Shown: positions 29,196-37,111, numbered from the stretch's first letter. The stretch is DNA of 52,968 nucleotides from Clostridium rhizosphaerae (GCF_016765585.1 NZ_JAESWC010000019.1:1-52968), one strand, 5' to 3'. Numbers and translations: made by a program. The notes: a model not told the origin generated them from the letters alone.

Positions 29196-29921
29196 ATGTA
29201 TAATGGTGAATCCTATAATGAAGAAAGCAGTTTATACGAAACGAAATGCGAAGGAAAGATTGTTGAAGAGCAAATGATAGGCAGCTATCCTGAGGAGAAA
29301 ATGCACCATATGGTTACTGTAAAAGTTCCGGTTGTAATTGGTGAGTTTACTGTACAAATTGATGTAGAATCAAAAATAAAGCTGCCTGAGAAAGCACTTG
29401 AAATAAAAAGAATTAAAAAGAATATTTATTTAACTCAGTGCAGACTTGTGGCTCATACAAATAAAGTATTTATAAAAGGTTTTGTAAGAAAGAATATTGA
29501 ATTTGCAACTATCAGCTGTGTAACCCATGAGGCCATATGCGGAGATATAAAACATGCAACAGTTCATGTACCTTTTCATTGTGTCGCAGAAGTTAAGTGT
29601 CTAAGACCTGCAGAATTAAAGGCAAACCCACCTTCAAAAGAAATTATCTACTTTGATGAAAAAAATATGGGAGCAGATATAAAACAGCAGGATCTAATAA
29701 GCAAAGAAAGATTTAATGAAAGGGTATTTTGTGAATTGGAACATAGTTCGATATATGAGGCCGATATAGTTGAGGACTCAAAGCCAATAGAAGGTCATAC
29801 AGCAGAGCATGAATTTCAAACCTTTATTGAAAAAGAAGTAATATATCTTACATTAAAACTTCTTCAAAATCAACAGGTTGGAGAAAGCTGCGAAGAACCT
29901 GAAGATGCTTGCCGCTGTTAA
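29196..29921 (+). CDS. SPOCS/CsxC-like spore surface protein, paralogue 2
   Basis: 241 residues, about 60% like paralogue 1 by eye through the whole core: VPVVIGEFTVQIDVESKIKL, IKRIKKNIYLTQCRLVAHT, KVFIKGFVRKNIEFAT, then GDIKHATVHVPFHCVAEVK, IIYFDEKNMGAD and FIEKEVIYLTLKLLQNQQ. The N-terminus is shorter and the tail ends in a Cys pair (ACRC). AGGAGG precedes the ATG. CATATTATA (29128-29136) about 60 bases upstream fits a sigma-K -10 box, but the -35 is imperfect. It has its own terminator, so each paralogue may be a separate unit. Confidence 0.75.
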   Translation: MYNGESYNEESSLYETKCEGKIVEEQMIGSYPEEKMHHMVTVKVPVVIGEFTVQIDVESKIKLPEKALEIKRIKKNIYLTQCRLVAHTNKVFIKGFVRKNIEFATISCVTHEAICGDIKHATVHVPFHCVAEVKCLRPAELKANPPSKEIIYFDEKNMGADIKQQDLISKERFNERVFCELEHSSIYEADIVEDSKPIEGHTAEHEFQTFIEKEVIYLTLKLLQNQQVGESCEEPEDACRC

Positions 29922-29957
29922 AAAGTAGTAGGGGCTTTTAATAGAGCCCTTACTTTT
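29921..29957 (+). terminator. Terminator after SPOCS-like paralogue 2
   Basis: AAAAGTA-GT-AGGGGCT pairs with AGCCCT-TACTTTT around an 8-base loop, overlapping the stop codon of the gene. Confidence 0.8.
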
Positions 29958-29969
29958 AGCAATTAATAC

Positions 29970-30145
29970 GGGAGGTTAAAGGTCTAAATGACCTTTAACG
30001 GGGAGTTTACGAGTGGAAACCAGTGTGCTAAACTACCCTGTGCTTCCGATGAAAAGGAGGTAAAAGTCCTAAATGGACTTTTACGAGTAATTTTCGAGCG
30101 GAAGTGAGAGTTATAAATTACTCGGTGTTTCCGACTAAAAGGAGG
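29970..30145 (+). repeat. Two-hairpin repeat array, 2 units, 5' of SPOCS-like paralogue 3
   Basis: Same element as at 14285. Stem I is TTAAAGGTC/GACCTTTAA, then TAAAAGTCC/GGACTTTTA. Stem II is GGGAGTTT/AAACTACCC (imperfect) and GAGTAATTT/AAATTACTC. The second has G-C to A-T swaps on both arms, which preserves pairing. It ends in AAAAGGAGG just before the ATG at 30149. Confidence 0.88.
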
Positions 30146-30148
30146 AAT

Positions 30149-31249
30149 ATGTTGGGGCGATATTATGAAAAAAATCCAGGTTTTGATCCTAATATGCTCA
30201 TAATTTTGCTGCTTATTTTAAGTGTCTATAGCCAAAGACCGATGTACTATTTTGATAATGAGCTGCTGAACATAAAACATAAAAAAGCGTCGAACGATGA
30301 TGTTAATAAAGAAAATGACATAGGCTATACAGGCGGTGTACTTAGTGAAGAGAAAGATTTAGCAAATGAAGCAGACTCTAATATAGCAAATGATAATCTA
30401 AGTTATACAGGCGGGGTGCTTGGAGGAAATAATGAGTCACAAGATGAGTCAAATTTTGGTGTAGTTGATGATAGTGAAAGTTATACAGGAGGTACATCTA
30501 GTGAGGACAGGAATGCAACATATGAAGCATATTCAAGTATAAGTGGCGGAAGCGGTGAAATTAATAATAATTCATCTGCAGATTTGGATTTCAAAGATAA
30601 TGCAGATTGCAGCGATATCATAAGTACGGAGGTTATACCAGAATATCCAAACAAACTTATAATACCTGACATAGATTGCAATGAAATAGTCGCTCAAGTA
30701 CCTGTAGTGCTTTCTCAATTTGAAATAGAATTTTCATGCGAAACTACTATAAAGCTCGATTCTCCTGCTATAGATATTAAACGAACTAAGAAAAATATAT
30801 TTTTGGACGAGTGCAGGCTTTTGCCTAAGGTAAATAAATTATTTTTGAGTGGAGTTGTCAGAAAAAACATTGAATATGGAGCGAAAGACAATATTAAGCA
30901 TATAACTGTAGAAGTTCCATTTAAATGTACTACAGAAGTGGAATATTTCACTCTACCTGTTATAAGGCATACAGATGAAGAAATTGAAATAGAGACTTTA
31001 AGATTAGATGGGGCCGGAACGGATTTAGCTGAAAATACTCGTTTAAGCAGCGAGCAATTCAATGAAAAAATTTACTGCAAACTGGTCAGTGATGAAGTAA
31101 AGGAACTTGAAATAGCAGACGAGGATAAAGATGAAAATGAAAACCCAGAATGTGAAAGACTGTTTGAAACAATAACAGAGAAGATGGTCGTGAAGCTTAA
31201 TTTAAAGCTTATACAGGAGCAGGAGATAAATATAAAAAGAAATATATAA
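30149..31249 (+). CDS. SPOCS-like spore surface protein with membrane helix and YTGG repeats, paralogue 3
   Basis: 366 residues. A hydrophobic helix (about 15-28) is followed by three 26-residue acidic repeats opening YTGG at residues 60, 86 and 112, a low-complexity linker, and a C-terminal SPOCS-like domain (VPVVLSQFEIEFSCETTIKL, IDIKRTKKNIFLDECRLL, LFLSGVVRKNIEYG). It is more diverged than the other two paralogues and lacks their IIYFDEK block. The start at 30149 (MLGRYY) follows AAAAGGAGG with a short 3-base gap; TTG at 30152 is possible. The frame upstream only translates the repeat. Confidence 0.72.
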   Translation: MLGRYYEKNPGFDPNMLIILLLILSVYSQRPMYYFDNELLNIKHKKASNDDVNKENDIGYTGGVLSEEKDLANEADSNIANDNLSYTGGVLGGNNESQDESNFGVVDDSESYTGGTSSEDRNATYEAYSSISGGSGEINNNSSADLDFKDNADCSDIISTEVIPEYPNKLIIPDIDCNEIVAQVPVVLSQFEIEFSCETTIKLDSPAIDIKRTKKNIFLDECRLLPKVNKLFLSGVVRKNIEYGAKDNIKHITVEVPFKCTTEVEYFTLPVIRHTDEEIEIETLRLDGAGTDLAENTRLSSEQFNEKIYCKLVSDEVKELEIADEDKDENENPECERLFETITEKMVVKLNLKLIQEQEINIKRNI

Positions 31250-31254
31250 ATTAT

Positions 31255-31282
31255 AAGGACGGCAGATAGCCGTCCTTAAAAA
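31255..31282. terminator. Bidirectional terminator
   Basis: AAGGACGGC (31255-31263) and GCCGTCCTT (31269-31277) form a perfect 9-bp stem with a 5-base loop, between convergent genes. Confidence 0.92.
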
Positions 31283-31290
31283 GTTCATTT

Positions 31291-31737
31291 TTAATCAGCA
31301 TGGTCAACTTGAATTAGAACTATATCTTTTTCTCTAAGTTTGTGGAATCTGCCGTCAAGGGTAGCACATAAAAGTGTAAAACATCCGCTGCAAACTTCTA
31401 CACCAGTTACAGTCCATTCATCTGTGGTCAATTCTTCAGCAACATCTATTTCTGCTGGGATATTAGCTTGGAATACGATGTCTTGGTCAAAAGTTCTACA
31501 ATCAGCAAAGGTTATTCTCTTTGTGAGCATACCGCAAACTACAATTAGATTGCAGCATACAAGCTCTACTCTAAAGTTACTTAAAACTGGATCTAAAATT
31601 ACAACAGAACGAATATTAGCTGGTGCTATACCTGGAACGAAACAAAGTTCATCTTCGATTACAGCTTCACCGCAAAATCTTTGGTTTTCAAGTTCGGAAA
31701 CTGGGCATCCTACACATGGGGTTATTGTTACAGCCAT
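31291..31737 (-). CDS. SPOCS-like single-domain protein, probable spore surface
   Basis: 148 residues, nine Cys. An N-terminal MAVTITPCVGCPVSE leads into a beta-rich domain (VVILDPVLSNFRVELVCCNL, VCGMLTKRITFADC, VFQANIPAEIDV). The end, LREKDIVLIQV, parallels the IEKEVI.LTLKL close of the larger paralogues. I read it as a one-domain SPOCS-type protein. GGAGG precedes the ATG, and a sigma-K-type promoter lies about 105 bases upstream. Function is inferred from fold likeness and neighbours only. Confidence 0.65.
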   Translation of the reverse strand: MAVTITPCVGCPVSELENQRFCGEAVIEDELCFVPGIAPANIRSVVILDPVLSNFRVELVCCNLIVVCGMLTKRITFADCRTFDQDIVFQANIPAEIDVAEELTTDEWTVTGVEVCSGCFTLLCATLDGRFHKLREKDIVLIQVDHAD

Positions 31738-31836
31738 TTTTTAATCCTCCATCTTTTTACAATTTCGATTCTCACTTAAACATCATTAGTTAATATAATT
31801 TAGATAGGAGTTTTGGTTTACCATTTGTCCTAGTAA

Positions 31837-31863
31837 TAATATATGGATTTTATTAAAAGCCGT
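31837..31863 (-). promoter_or_regulatory. Sigma-K-type promoter
   Basis: On the minus strand: AC (31862-31863), 16-base spacer, CATATATTA (31837-31845). This fits the AC-N16/17-CATAnnnTA pattern of mother-cell sigma-K promoters and points at the gene ending at 31291. Confidence 0.6.
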
Positions 31864-31890
31864 TACAGAAGTTTACAAGTTTTTTTATAT

Positions 31891-32364
31891 TTAGTTTGAT
31901 CTTACTGAGATTGCTATAATATCTTTTTCTATAAAAATTGTTTTAATAGAGCAATCCTCTTTTATTTTCTTTAGTTCCGAAAACTCACATATAATTTCAT
32001 AGCCCGAGATTTCAAATAAACTATTAGGAGATGTGCAATCAAAATCGATAAAGCAGCTAAAAGGTATAGCTTTATGCTTTACATGTTCATGAACTTTGCA
32101 GTCAGAATCTATCGATTTAAACTTTATTGTTTTATGAAGTATACCGCCTATAATTACTTTGCAGCCGCAAACCTTATCAATTTTTGCTTCCACCCGTGAA
32201 AATACTTTTATATTACTGCAATGCTTTGGTTCAGGAAATAAGCAGGTTCTGAAATCAATTAAAACTTCACAGCATTTTATAAGTCTTAGCTTTGGTAAAT
32301 TATTATTTAATGTGCAGGGAGTAATTACAAAAGGTTCGCCTGTATGTCTCTCAATGTCTTCCAT
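31891..32364 (-). CDS. SPOCS-like single-domain protein, second copy
   Basis: 157 residues, Cys-rich (about ten). It has the same layout as the gene at 31291: FVITPCTLNN, LRLIKCCEVLIDFRTCLF, then CKVIIGGILHKTIKFKSI, HKAIPFSCFIDFDC, and the closing IEKDIIAISV that matches IEKEVI in the large paralogues. GGAGG lies 7 bases before the ATG. No clear promoter was found. Assigned to the same probable spore-surface group; identity to the 31291 product is low by eye. Confidence 0.62.
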   Translation of the reverse strand: MEDIERHTGEPFVITPCTLNNNLPKLRLIKCCEVLIDFRTCLFPEPKHCSNIKVFSRVEAKIDKVCGCKVIIGGILHKTIKFKSIDSDCKVHEHVKHKAIPFSCFIDFDCTSPNSLFEISGYEIICEFSELKKIKEDCSIKTIFIEKDIIAISVRSN

Positions 32365-32509
32365 TATATTACCTCCAATTTATCTAAGGGATTTTATAAG
32401 TACTTTGTTAATTTACTCAAGATGACTATCTACAAACAGTATATTCAGAATATAGGTATAAGGTAACAGTTTATTAGTTTTTACTTATGTTTTTATATGA
32501 AAAAATGGA

Positions 32510-32536
32510 ACAAAAAATAAATTGAATCATAATATA
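32510..32536 (+). promoter_or_regulatory. Sigma-K-type promoter
   Basis: AC (32510-32511), 16-base spacer, CATAATATA (32528-32536), about 50 bases before the small gene at 32589. It fits AC-N16/17-CATAnnnTA. Confidence 0.6.
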
Positions 32537-32588
32537 TTATTAAAAGTTGTAGTATATTTAAAAAAATATTTGTTAGGATGGATGATGT

Positions 32589-32786
32589 ATGGGCGGAGTA
32601 AAGAATAGTTCCTACTGCACAGACGGCCGCAGTAATGAAAACAAATTTGTTATAATGGTCGATGATACAGAAGAGTGTAAGAAGCGAGAAAAGTGTGATG
32701 GGCCAATACCAGGTATTCCAATTCAACAGGTGTTTATTGATTTGTCAGATTGTAAAGAGAAGAAATGTAAGGAGAAAGAATGCTAG
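32589..32786 (+). CDS. Small Cys-rich hypothetical protein, probable spore component
   Basis: 65 residues (MGGVKNSSYCTDGRSNENKF...). No family recognised. It has six cysteines, with a Lys/Glu/Cys tail (DCKEKKCKEKEC), a PGIPIQQVFIDLS segment and no membrane helix. The ribosome binding site (AGGATGG) is weak. The sigma-K-type promoter and position beside five SPOCS-like genes suggest a late spore structural protein. A 77-codon frame on the other strand is taken as a shadow. Confidence 0.6.
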   Translation: MGGVKNSSYCTDGRSNENKFVIMVDDTEECKKREKCDGPIPGIPIQQVFIDLSDCKEKKCKEKEC

Positions 32787-32830
32787 CAGCTAGAAGAAAA
32801 TTAGACTTTAAAAATTAATGTATTGAGAAT

Positions 32831-32867
32831 AAAGTATTCAGAGAGGCTTTGAATGCTTTGTTTTTTT
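32831..32867 (+). terminator. Terminator after the small Cys-rich gene
   Basis: AAAGTATTC (32831-32839) pairs with GAATGCTTT (32851-32859) with one wobble, then G and seven T. Confidence 0.8.
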
Positions 32868-32973
32868 ATAAAGATTTGATTTTTAAAGTACTCACACTAT
32901 AAAAGCATCAACATACAATAAAGTAGAAAAGGGATAGGTACAAGCTTTATCCTGATTCAAAAATTAGCTCTAA

Positions 32974-33144
32974 TTAGAAGCAAAATATAAAAAATGTTTG
33001 TATGCTGTAGATAAGCATAGAGTTTAATGCATCATCTATTTTATTTATTAGTTCTGAATTAAAATTATCCTTCATTTTATTATTAACTGAAGATAGGGGA
33101 TCAATGCCTTGTTCTGCCAGCTGACTAAACAGCTGCTTTATTTC
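32974..33144 (-). other. In-frame continuation of the clostripain-like gene beyond a TAA stop
   Basis: After the stop codon at 33145-33147 the same frame stays open for 56 codons to a TAA at 32974-32976. The readable sequence is protein-like (EIKQLFSQLAEQGIDPLSSV at first, later SELINKIDDALNSMLIYS). This looks like the genuine C-terminus cut off by one nonsense codon. The rest of the gap, 32868-32973, shows nothing. Confidence 0.6.
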
Positions 33145-33861
33145 TTATAGCCGCTTATTGTTAATTTCAAAAGCTTGAAAATCAAATTCTAAACTGTCAA
33201 TCAACAGCTTTATAAATAGCCTTAGGTTTTTAACATTACTGTTTTTTTCAGTGCAGGAAATAAGTTTCTCATAATTCAAACCATCATAAGAAGCATAGTC
33301 CATATAAGTTATAACGGTTTTAGCTGTATTATATTTCTCCTGACCAAGCTCATAGATAACTTCTATAGAGTTCATATAGCACATATCCAATACTAAAATA
33401 TCAATTTCATATCCTAAATTTTTTCTTACAGCGTTTATAGCTTCAATCATTTCTGGTATTCCCATAATATATGGCTTATTTTTGCTTAAGTCAGTAAAGC
33501 AGCCGATAAAGTCTCCACCATGGTCGGAAAGTACAACCATATAATGTTCAGATTTATAATTTTCAAAGCCCCATTTAATAAAGCTATATAAATTATTGGG
33601 ATCAGCCATATTGGATTTACCCAAGTCTTCAACTAAAATCAGGTTACCTTTGTCAACATGGTAGCGTCTTACACCGCACCAGTCATCACTGTTCCTTGAC
33701 TTATAATTATCTAACCTTCCAATTTCAAATACAACATTGACATCTTCGTTAGAAATTATTTTTTTACATGATAAAAGGGACTTGTACATAATACCTTCCA
33801 TTTCATTATTGCCGTCTGCATAGATAAGTATTGTCCATTTTTTTTTGAGATTTTTATGCAT
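33145..33861 (-). CDS. Clostripain-family (C11) cysteine peptidase, C-terminally cut
   Basis: 238 residues. WTILIYADGNNEME is the usual C11 start. The catalytic His114 lies in VVLSDHGGD and Cys161 in ILVLDMCYMNSIE, so both active-site residues precede the stop. Family enzymes cleave after Arg or Lys. No signal peptide is seen, so an intracellular or spore-linked role is more likely than secretion. The frame continues past the stop (see 32974-33144), suggesting a recent nonsense mutation, a sequencing error or read-through. It is divergent from sfsA. Confidence 0.82.
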   Translation of the reverse strand: MHKNLKKKWTILIYADGNNEMEGIMYKSLLSCKKIISNEDVNVVFEIGRLDNYKSRNSDDWCGVRRYHVDKGNLILVEDLGKSNMADPNNLYSFIKWGFENYKSEHYMVVLSDHGGDFIGCFTDLSKNKPYIMGIPEMIEAINAVRKNLGYEIDILVLDMCYMNSIEVIYELGQEKYNTAKTVITYMDYASYDGLNYEKLISCTEKNSNVKNLRLFIKLLIDSLEFDFQAFEINNKRL

Positions 33862-33953
33862 ATTACCAACATCCTTAATGAAGTTGTATTTTGTTCATGA
33901 TAGTATATTCCTGAAGATTTAAAGTGTTACCTTGAAGAGGTAATAAAAAATTA

Positions 33954-34093
33954 TGTGGACAATATTAATAATAAATGTGGATAACCTTAAAAAGTTAAAT
34001 TCTAGTCTTTCCATAGGTTTATTAACGGTTTATAATAAAAAACAAGCATAAATTTGTGTAAATTGTGGACAAATATAGTGGATATGTGTATAA
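33954..34093 (+). promoter_or_regulatory. DnaA-box cluster upstream of sfsA
   Basis: Five DnaA-box-like sequences, all in the same orientation: TGTGGACAA (33954-33962), perfect TGTGGATAA (33976-33984), TGTGGACAA (34064-34072), AGTGGATAT (34077-34085) and TGTGTATAA (34085-34093). They lie 23 kb from oriC, in the divergent clostripain-sfsA spacer. Confidence 0.7.
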
Positions 34094-34115
34094 CTTTTGA
34101 TTTGGAGATGATAAA

Positions 34116-34808
34116 TTGTTGATAACTAATAATATAAGACACGCTAAATTTATAAGAAGGCCTAATAGATTTCAGGGCTATGTAGAGCTTGATGGAGAAG
34201 AATTAATGGTTCATGTGCCTAATACAGGCAGAAATAAAGAAATATTAGTTCCTGGCTATACAGTAATTTTAAGAGAAGAAAATAATCCTCAGAGAAAAAC
34301 AAAATATGATCTTATAGCAGGATATAAAGGTGAAAGGCTTATTAATATAGATTCTCAGATTCCTAATAAGGTTGTGGATGAAGCTTTAAAAAGTGGAAAG
34401 ATAGATAAGCTTAGGAAATATAATAATATAACTAGGGAAAAAACTTTTGGTAATAGTAGATTTGACTTTAAGCTCAGTGATGACAAGGGCAGTGAATATT
34501 ATCTTGAGATTAAGGGAGTAACTTATGAGGATAATGGAAAAACTGCATTTCCTGATGCTCCTACAGAAAGAGGGAGAAAGCATCTTTTAGAGCTTGTGGA
34601 GGTGCTTGAAACTGGCAGAGGAGCTGGGGTTTTATTTTTAATTCAAATGGAAAATGTAGACTATTTTACTCCTCATGATGAAATGGATAAACTTTTTGGT
34701 GAGGCTTTAAGGTATGCTTATCACAGCGGTGTGGATGTTTTTGCTTATGACTGCAGTTTAGGAGAGGACTTTATAACTCTAAATAAAGCTGTAGAAGTTA
34801 GGTTATAG
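34116..34808 (+). CDS. sfsA: SfsA family nuclease-like protein
   Basis: 230 residues. The N-terminal OB-like part contains the hallmark AKFIRRPNRFQGYVELDGEE and HVPNTGR. The C-terminal part has a PD-(D/E)XK-like core (SRFDFKLSD, YLEIKGVT) and FPDAPTERGRKHLLELVE. SfsA was named for sugar fermentation stimulation in E. coli; its true activity is uncertain, and the fold suggests nuclease. TTG start with GGAG 8 bases upstream. Expression could be affected by DnaA given the boxes in its promoter region. Confidence 0.93.
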   Translation: MLITNNIRHAKFIRRPNRFQGYVELDGEELMVHVPNTGRNKEILVPGYTVILREENNPQRKTKYDLIAGYKGERLINIDSQIPNKVVDEALKSGKIDKLRKYNNITREKTFGNSRFDFKLSDDKGSEYYLEIKGVTYEDNGKTAFPDAPTERGRKHLLELVEVLETGRGAGVLFLIQMENVDYFTPHDEMDKLFGEALRYAYHSGVDVFAYDCSLGEDFITLNKAVEVRL

Positions 34809-34867
34809 ATACATTATAATAGTAATGATATTCTTAAATTGAATCTATATAGAAAGGCGGAGAAACT

Positions 34868-35362
34868 ATGAAGTTTAAGTACTGCCCTAACTGCGGAAGA
34901 GAATTAATTACAAGATATAGTTTCGATGAAGGTGGAGTGCCTTATTGTCCTCATGATGATATTATGTTTTTTGATACTCCTAGACCTTGTATAATTGTGG
35001 CAGTAATAAACTGTGATAAAATTTTGCTTCTTAAGCAAAGCTATATATATAAGGATTCCAAAGTTCTTGTTTCAGGTTATGTTACCAATGGAGAATGTGT
35101 TGAGGAGACGGTAGCAAGGGAGGTTAAGGAGGAAACAGGAATAACCGTAGGCAATATAAAATATCTAGGCAGCGAGTTTTTAGCTTCTAAAGAAATTATA
35201 ATGCTCACTTTTATGGCAGAGTATATAGAAGGAGATATAAATAAATCCTCTGAGGTAGAAGGAGTTGAATGGGGATTATTAGACAGTGCCTTAGAAGAGA
35301 TGAAAGAAGATGAAATAGGTAAAAGAATAGTAAAAAAGGTTCTTGAGGAGCTTAAAAAATAA
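34868..35362 (+). CDS. NUDIX hydrolase with N-terminal zinc ribbon
   Basis: 164 residues. A zinc-ribbon-like start (YCPNCGREL ... YCPHD, Cys6, Cys9, Cys27) is followed by a NUDIX domain with a perfect box at residues 70-92 (GYVTNGE...REVKEETGI). The layout recalls NudC-like proteins, but the box alone does not tell the nucleoside-diphosphate substrate. GGCGG lies about 8 bases before the ATG. Not evidently in an operon with sfsA. Confidence 0.9.
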   Translation: MKFKYCPNCGRELITRYSFDEGGVPYCPHDDIMFFDTPRPCIIVAVINCDKILLLKQSYIYKDSKVLVSGYVTNGECVEETVAREVKEETGITVGNIKYLGSEFLASKEIIMLTFMAEYIEGDINKSSEVEGVEWGLLDSALEEMKEDEIGKRIVKKVLEELKK

Positions 35363-35464
35363 AGTTTATAAATTAACATATTGTTTACAAAAGTTGGATG
35401 AAAGTATGTCCACAAAGTGGTATTATATATATAAAAATTATTGATATATAGGTAGGTGAAAAAT

Positions 35465-36154
35465 ATGGGTAAGCTTGTACCGGATATAAGGGGAACCTTA
35501 CGTAATCATATGATAGAGCTTCCAAAGGTTATTAGTGAAGCAAGCGGAGTAAGAATTTTTGGCAAAAGATTAAAGTCCTTTGTTTTTACAACAGATGTGG
35601 CGGTTATTAGAAATACAAATGCAGATGCAGTTATAGCTGTTTATCCATTTACGCCTCAGCCGGTTATAACACAAGCTTTAGTTTTAGCTGCAGATATACC
35701 GGTGTTTTGCGGAGTTGGTGGAGGAATAACTACAGGTCTTAGAGTAGTAAATCTTGCTCTTGATGCAGAGTTTAAGGGAGCTATGGGAGTTGTTGTTAAT
35801 AATCCTACTCCAAATGAAGTGATAAAAGAAATGAGAGCTACAATAGATATTCCTATAGTGATTACAGTAGTATCTGAATTTGAGGATATAGAGGCAAGAA
35901 TCGAAGCAGGAGCTACGATTTTAAATGTTTCAGGAGCAAGGAGAACACCCGAAATAGTAAGAAAGATTAGAGAAAAACATCCTACTTTCCCTATAATAGC
36001 AACTGGAGGACCAACGGAAGAAACTATAAAGGCTACTATAGAAGCAGGTGCAAATGGAATTACATATACACCTCCTACAACTTCCGATATTTTAGGAGAT
36101 ATAATGGTTAATTATAGAGATAAGTATGAGCATCATATGCCAATCAGTGAGTAA
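35465..36154 (+). CDS. TIM-barrel protein (often labelled hydrolase)
   Basis: 229 residues with repeated beta-alpha units ending in a phosphate-binding pattern: VFCGVGGGITTGLRVVN, ATILNVSGARRTPEIV, FPIIATGGPTEETI, then AGANGITYTPP. This matches ribulose-phosphate-binding-type barrels. Close clostridial relatives are labelled only hydrolase and I know of no tested activity. The ATG at 35465 has AGGTAGGTG 5-8 bases upstream; the GTG three codons earlier overlaps it. Single gene with its own terminator. Confidence 0.72.
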   Translation: MGKLVPDIRGTLRNHMIELPKVISEASGVRIFGKRLKSFVFTTDVAVIRNTNADAVIAVYPFTPQPVITQALVLAADIPVFCGVGGGITTGLRVVNLALDAEFKGAMGVVVNNPTPNEVIKEMRATIDIPIVITVVSEFEDIEARIEAGATILNVSGARRTPEIVRKIREKHPTFPIIATGGPTEETIKATIEAGANGITYTPPTTSDILGDIMVNYRDKYEHHMPISE

Positions 36155-36200
36155 AATTACCTTCGCTTGAGGTAAATGCCTTGAGTGAAGGTAATTTTTA
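36154..36200 (+). terminator. Long terminator hairpin
   Basis: AAATTACCTTCGCTTGAGG (36154-36172) pairs with CCTTGAGTGAAGGTAATTT (36179-36197) with wobbles, then T. It is near symmetric and starts at the last base of the stop codon. Confidence 0.88.
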
Positions 36201-36312
36201 GGTCATAATAATAGGGTGAATTAATTAATGATTGGTTCATATAAAAAAGAATACTAAGATTTGAGCAATTAATAATTGTTTGGGGCTTATAATAAATACC
36301 TGGAGGATTATA

Positions 36313-37092
36313 ATGAAAGGTTTATTATATTATTTCAGTGGTACTGGAAATACAAAGTGGTCGGCTGAGGTATTTAAAAAAGAATTTGAAAATCTTCACA
36401 AGGAAATAGTTATAAAAAATATTGAAGAAGAAGAGAGTATAGATTTAAAAGGATATAATTATTTAATTATAGGTACTCCAGTACATGCTGAATTTCCGCC
36501 AAGAATAGTTATGGATTTTGTAAATAAGCTGCCTGTAAATGATAAGAATATAAAATGTATAGTTTATTCAACACAGGGAGCAAACAGCGCGGCGGCTACA
36601 GAATATATAAAAAGACAGTTAGAAAGTAAAGGATATGAGGTTTTAGTACAAATTGCTTTAAGATTTGCGAACAATTATTATTTTGGTGTGGGTGTTCAGC
36701 GAAGTGAAGAAGAGATAGCTGACTTTTGTAGAAAAGCCGAAGAAAAAATTAAGCTTGCAGCTGAAAAGTTTTTAAAAGGAGAACAATTTAAAGAAAAGTC
36801 CTCTGGTGCCAGAGTTTTTTTTGCAAAGATATCTCATAATGGTTTTAGTAAGATGCTTCCTAAGCTTTCAGCTAGTTTAACCTCAACTGAAGAATGCAGC
36901 AAGTGCGGCATATGTTTAAGAAATTGTCCTAAAGGTAATATTACTTTTGAAGAGGGTCATGCTGTTTTTCACAGCAAATGTATGATGTGTACAAGATGCA
37001 TACATTTATGTCCTATAAATGCAATAAGATATAAAGGTAAGAAAATAAATCAAGTACAAAAGAAAATGATTAAAAGTTTAGAATTAAAATAG
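36313..37092 (+). CDS. EFR1-family flavodoxin-ferredoxin fusion
   Basis: 259 residues. The N-terminal flavodoxin-like domain has an FMN phosphate loop YFSGTGNTKW and GTPVHAEFPP. The C-terminal 2[4Fe-4S] ferredoxin domain has clusters CSKCGICLRNCPKG and CMMCTRCIHLCPINA. This is the EFR1 domain order. It is probably an electron-transfer protein whose partner is unknown. The ATG at 36313 follows TGGAGG; the frame upstream is leader. A 53-residue Cys-rich gene follows after 19 bases and may be cotranscribed. Confidence 0.9.
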   Translation: MKGLLYYFSGTGNTKWSAEVFKKEFENLHKEIVIKNIEEEESIDLKGYNYLIIGTPVHAEFPPRIVMDFVNKLPVNDKNIKCIVYSTQGANSAAATEYIKRQLESKGYEVLVQIALRFANNYYFGVGVQRSEEEIADFCRKAEEKIKLAAEKFLKGEQFKEKSSGARVFFAKISHNGFSKMLPKLSASLTSTEECSKCGICLRNCPKGNITFEEGHAVFHSKCMMCTRCIHLCPINAIRYKGKKINQVQKKMIKSLELK

Positions 37093-37111
37093 TGCAGGGA
37101 GGCAATTAAGA

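Noticed and set aside
31340-31744. 134-codon plus-strand frame opposite the SPOCS-like gene at 31291
   Set aside because: Ser/Thr-rich shadow without a ribosome binding site; the minus-strand gene has GGAGG and family-like motifs.
32493-32726. 77-codon minus-strand frame over the small Cys-rich gene
   Set aside because: Hydrophobic shadow of the plus-strand gene, which has the promoter match.
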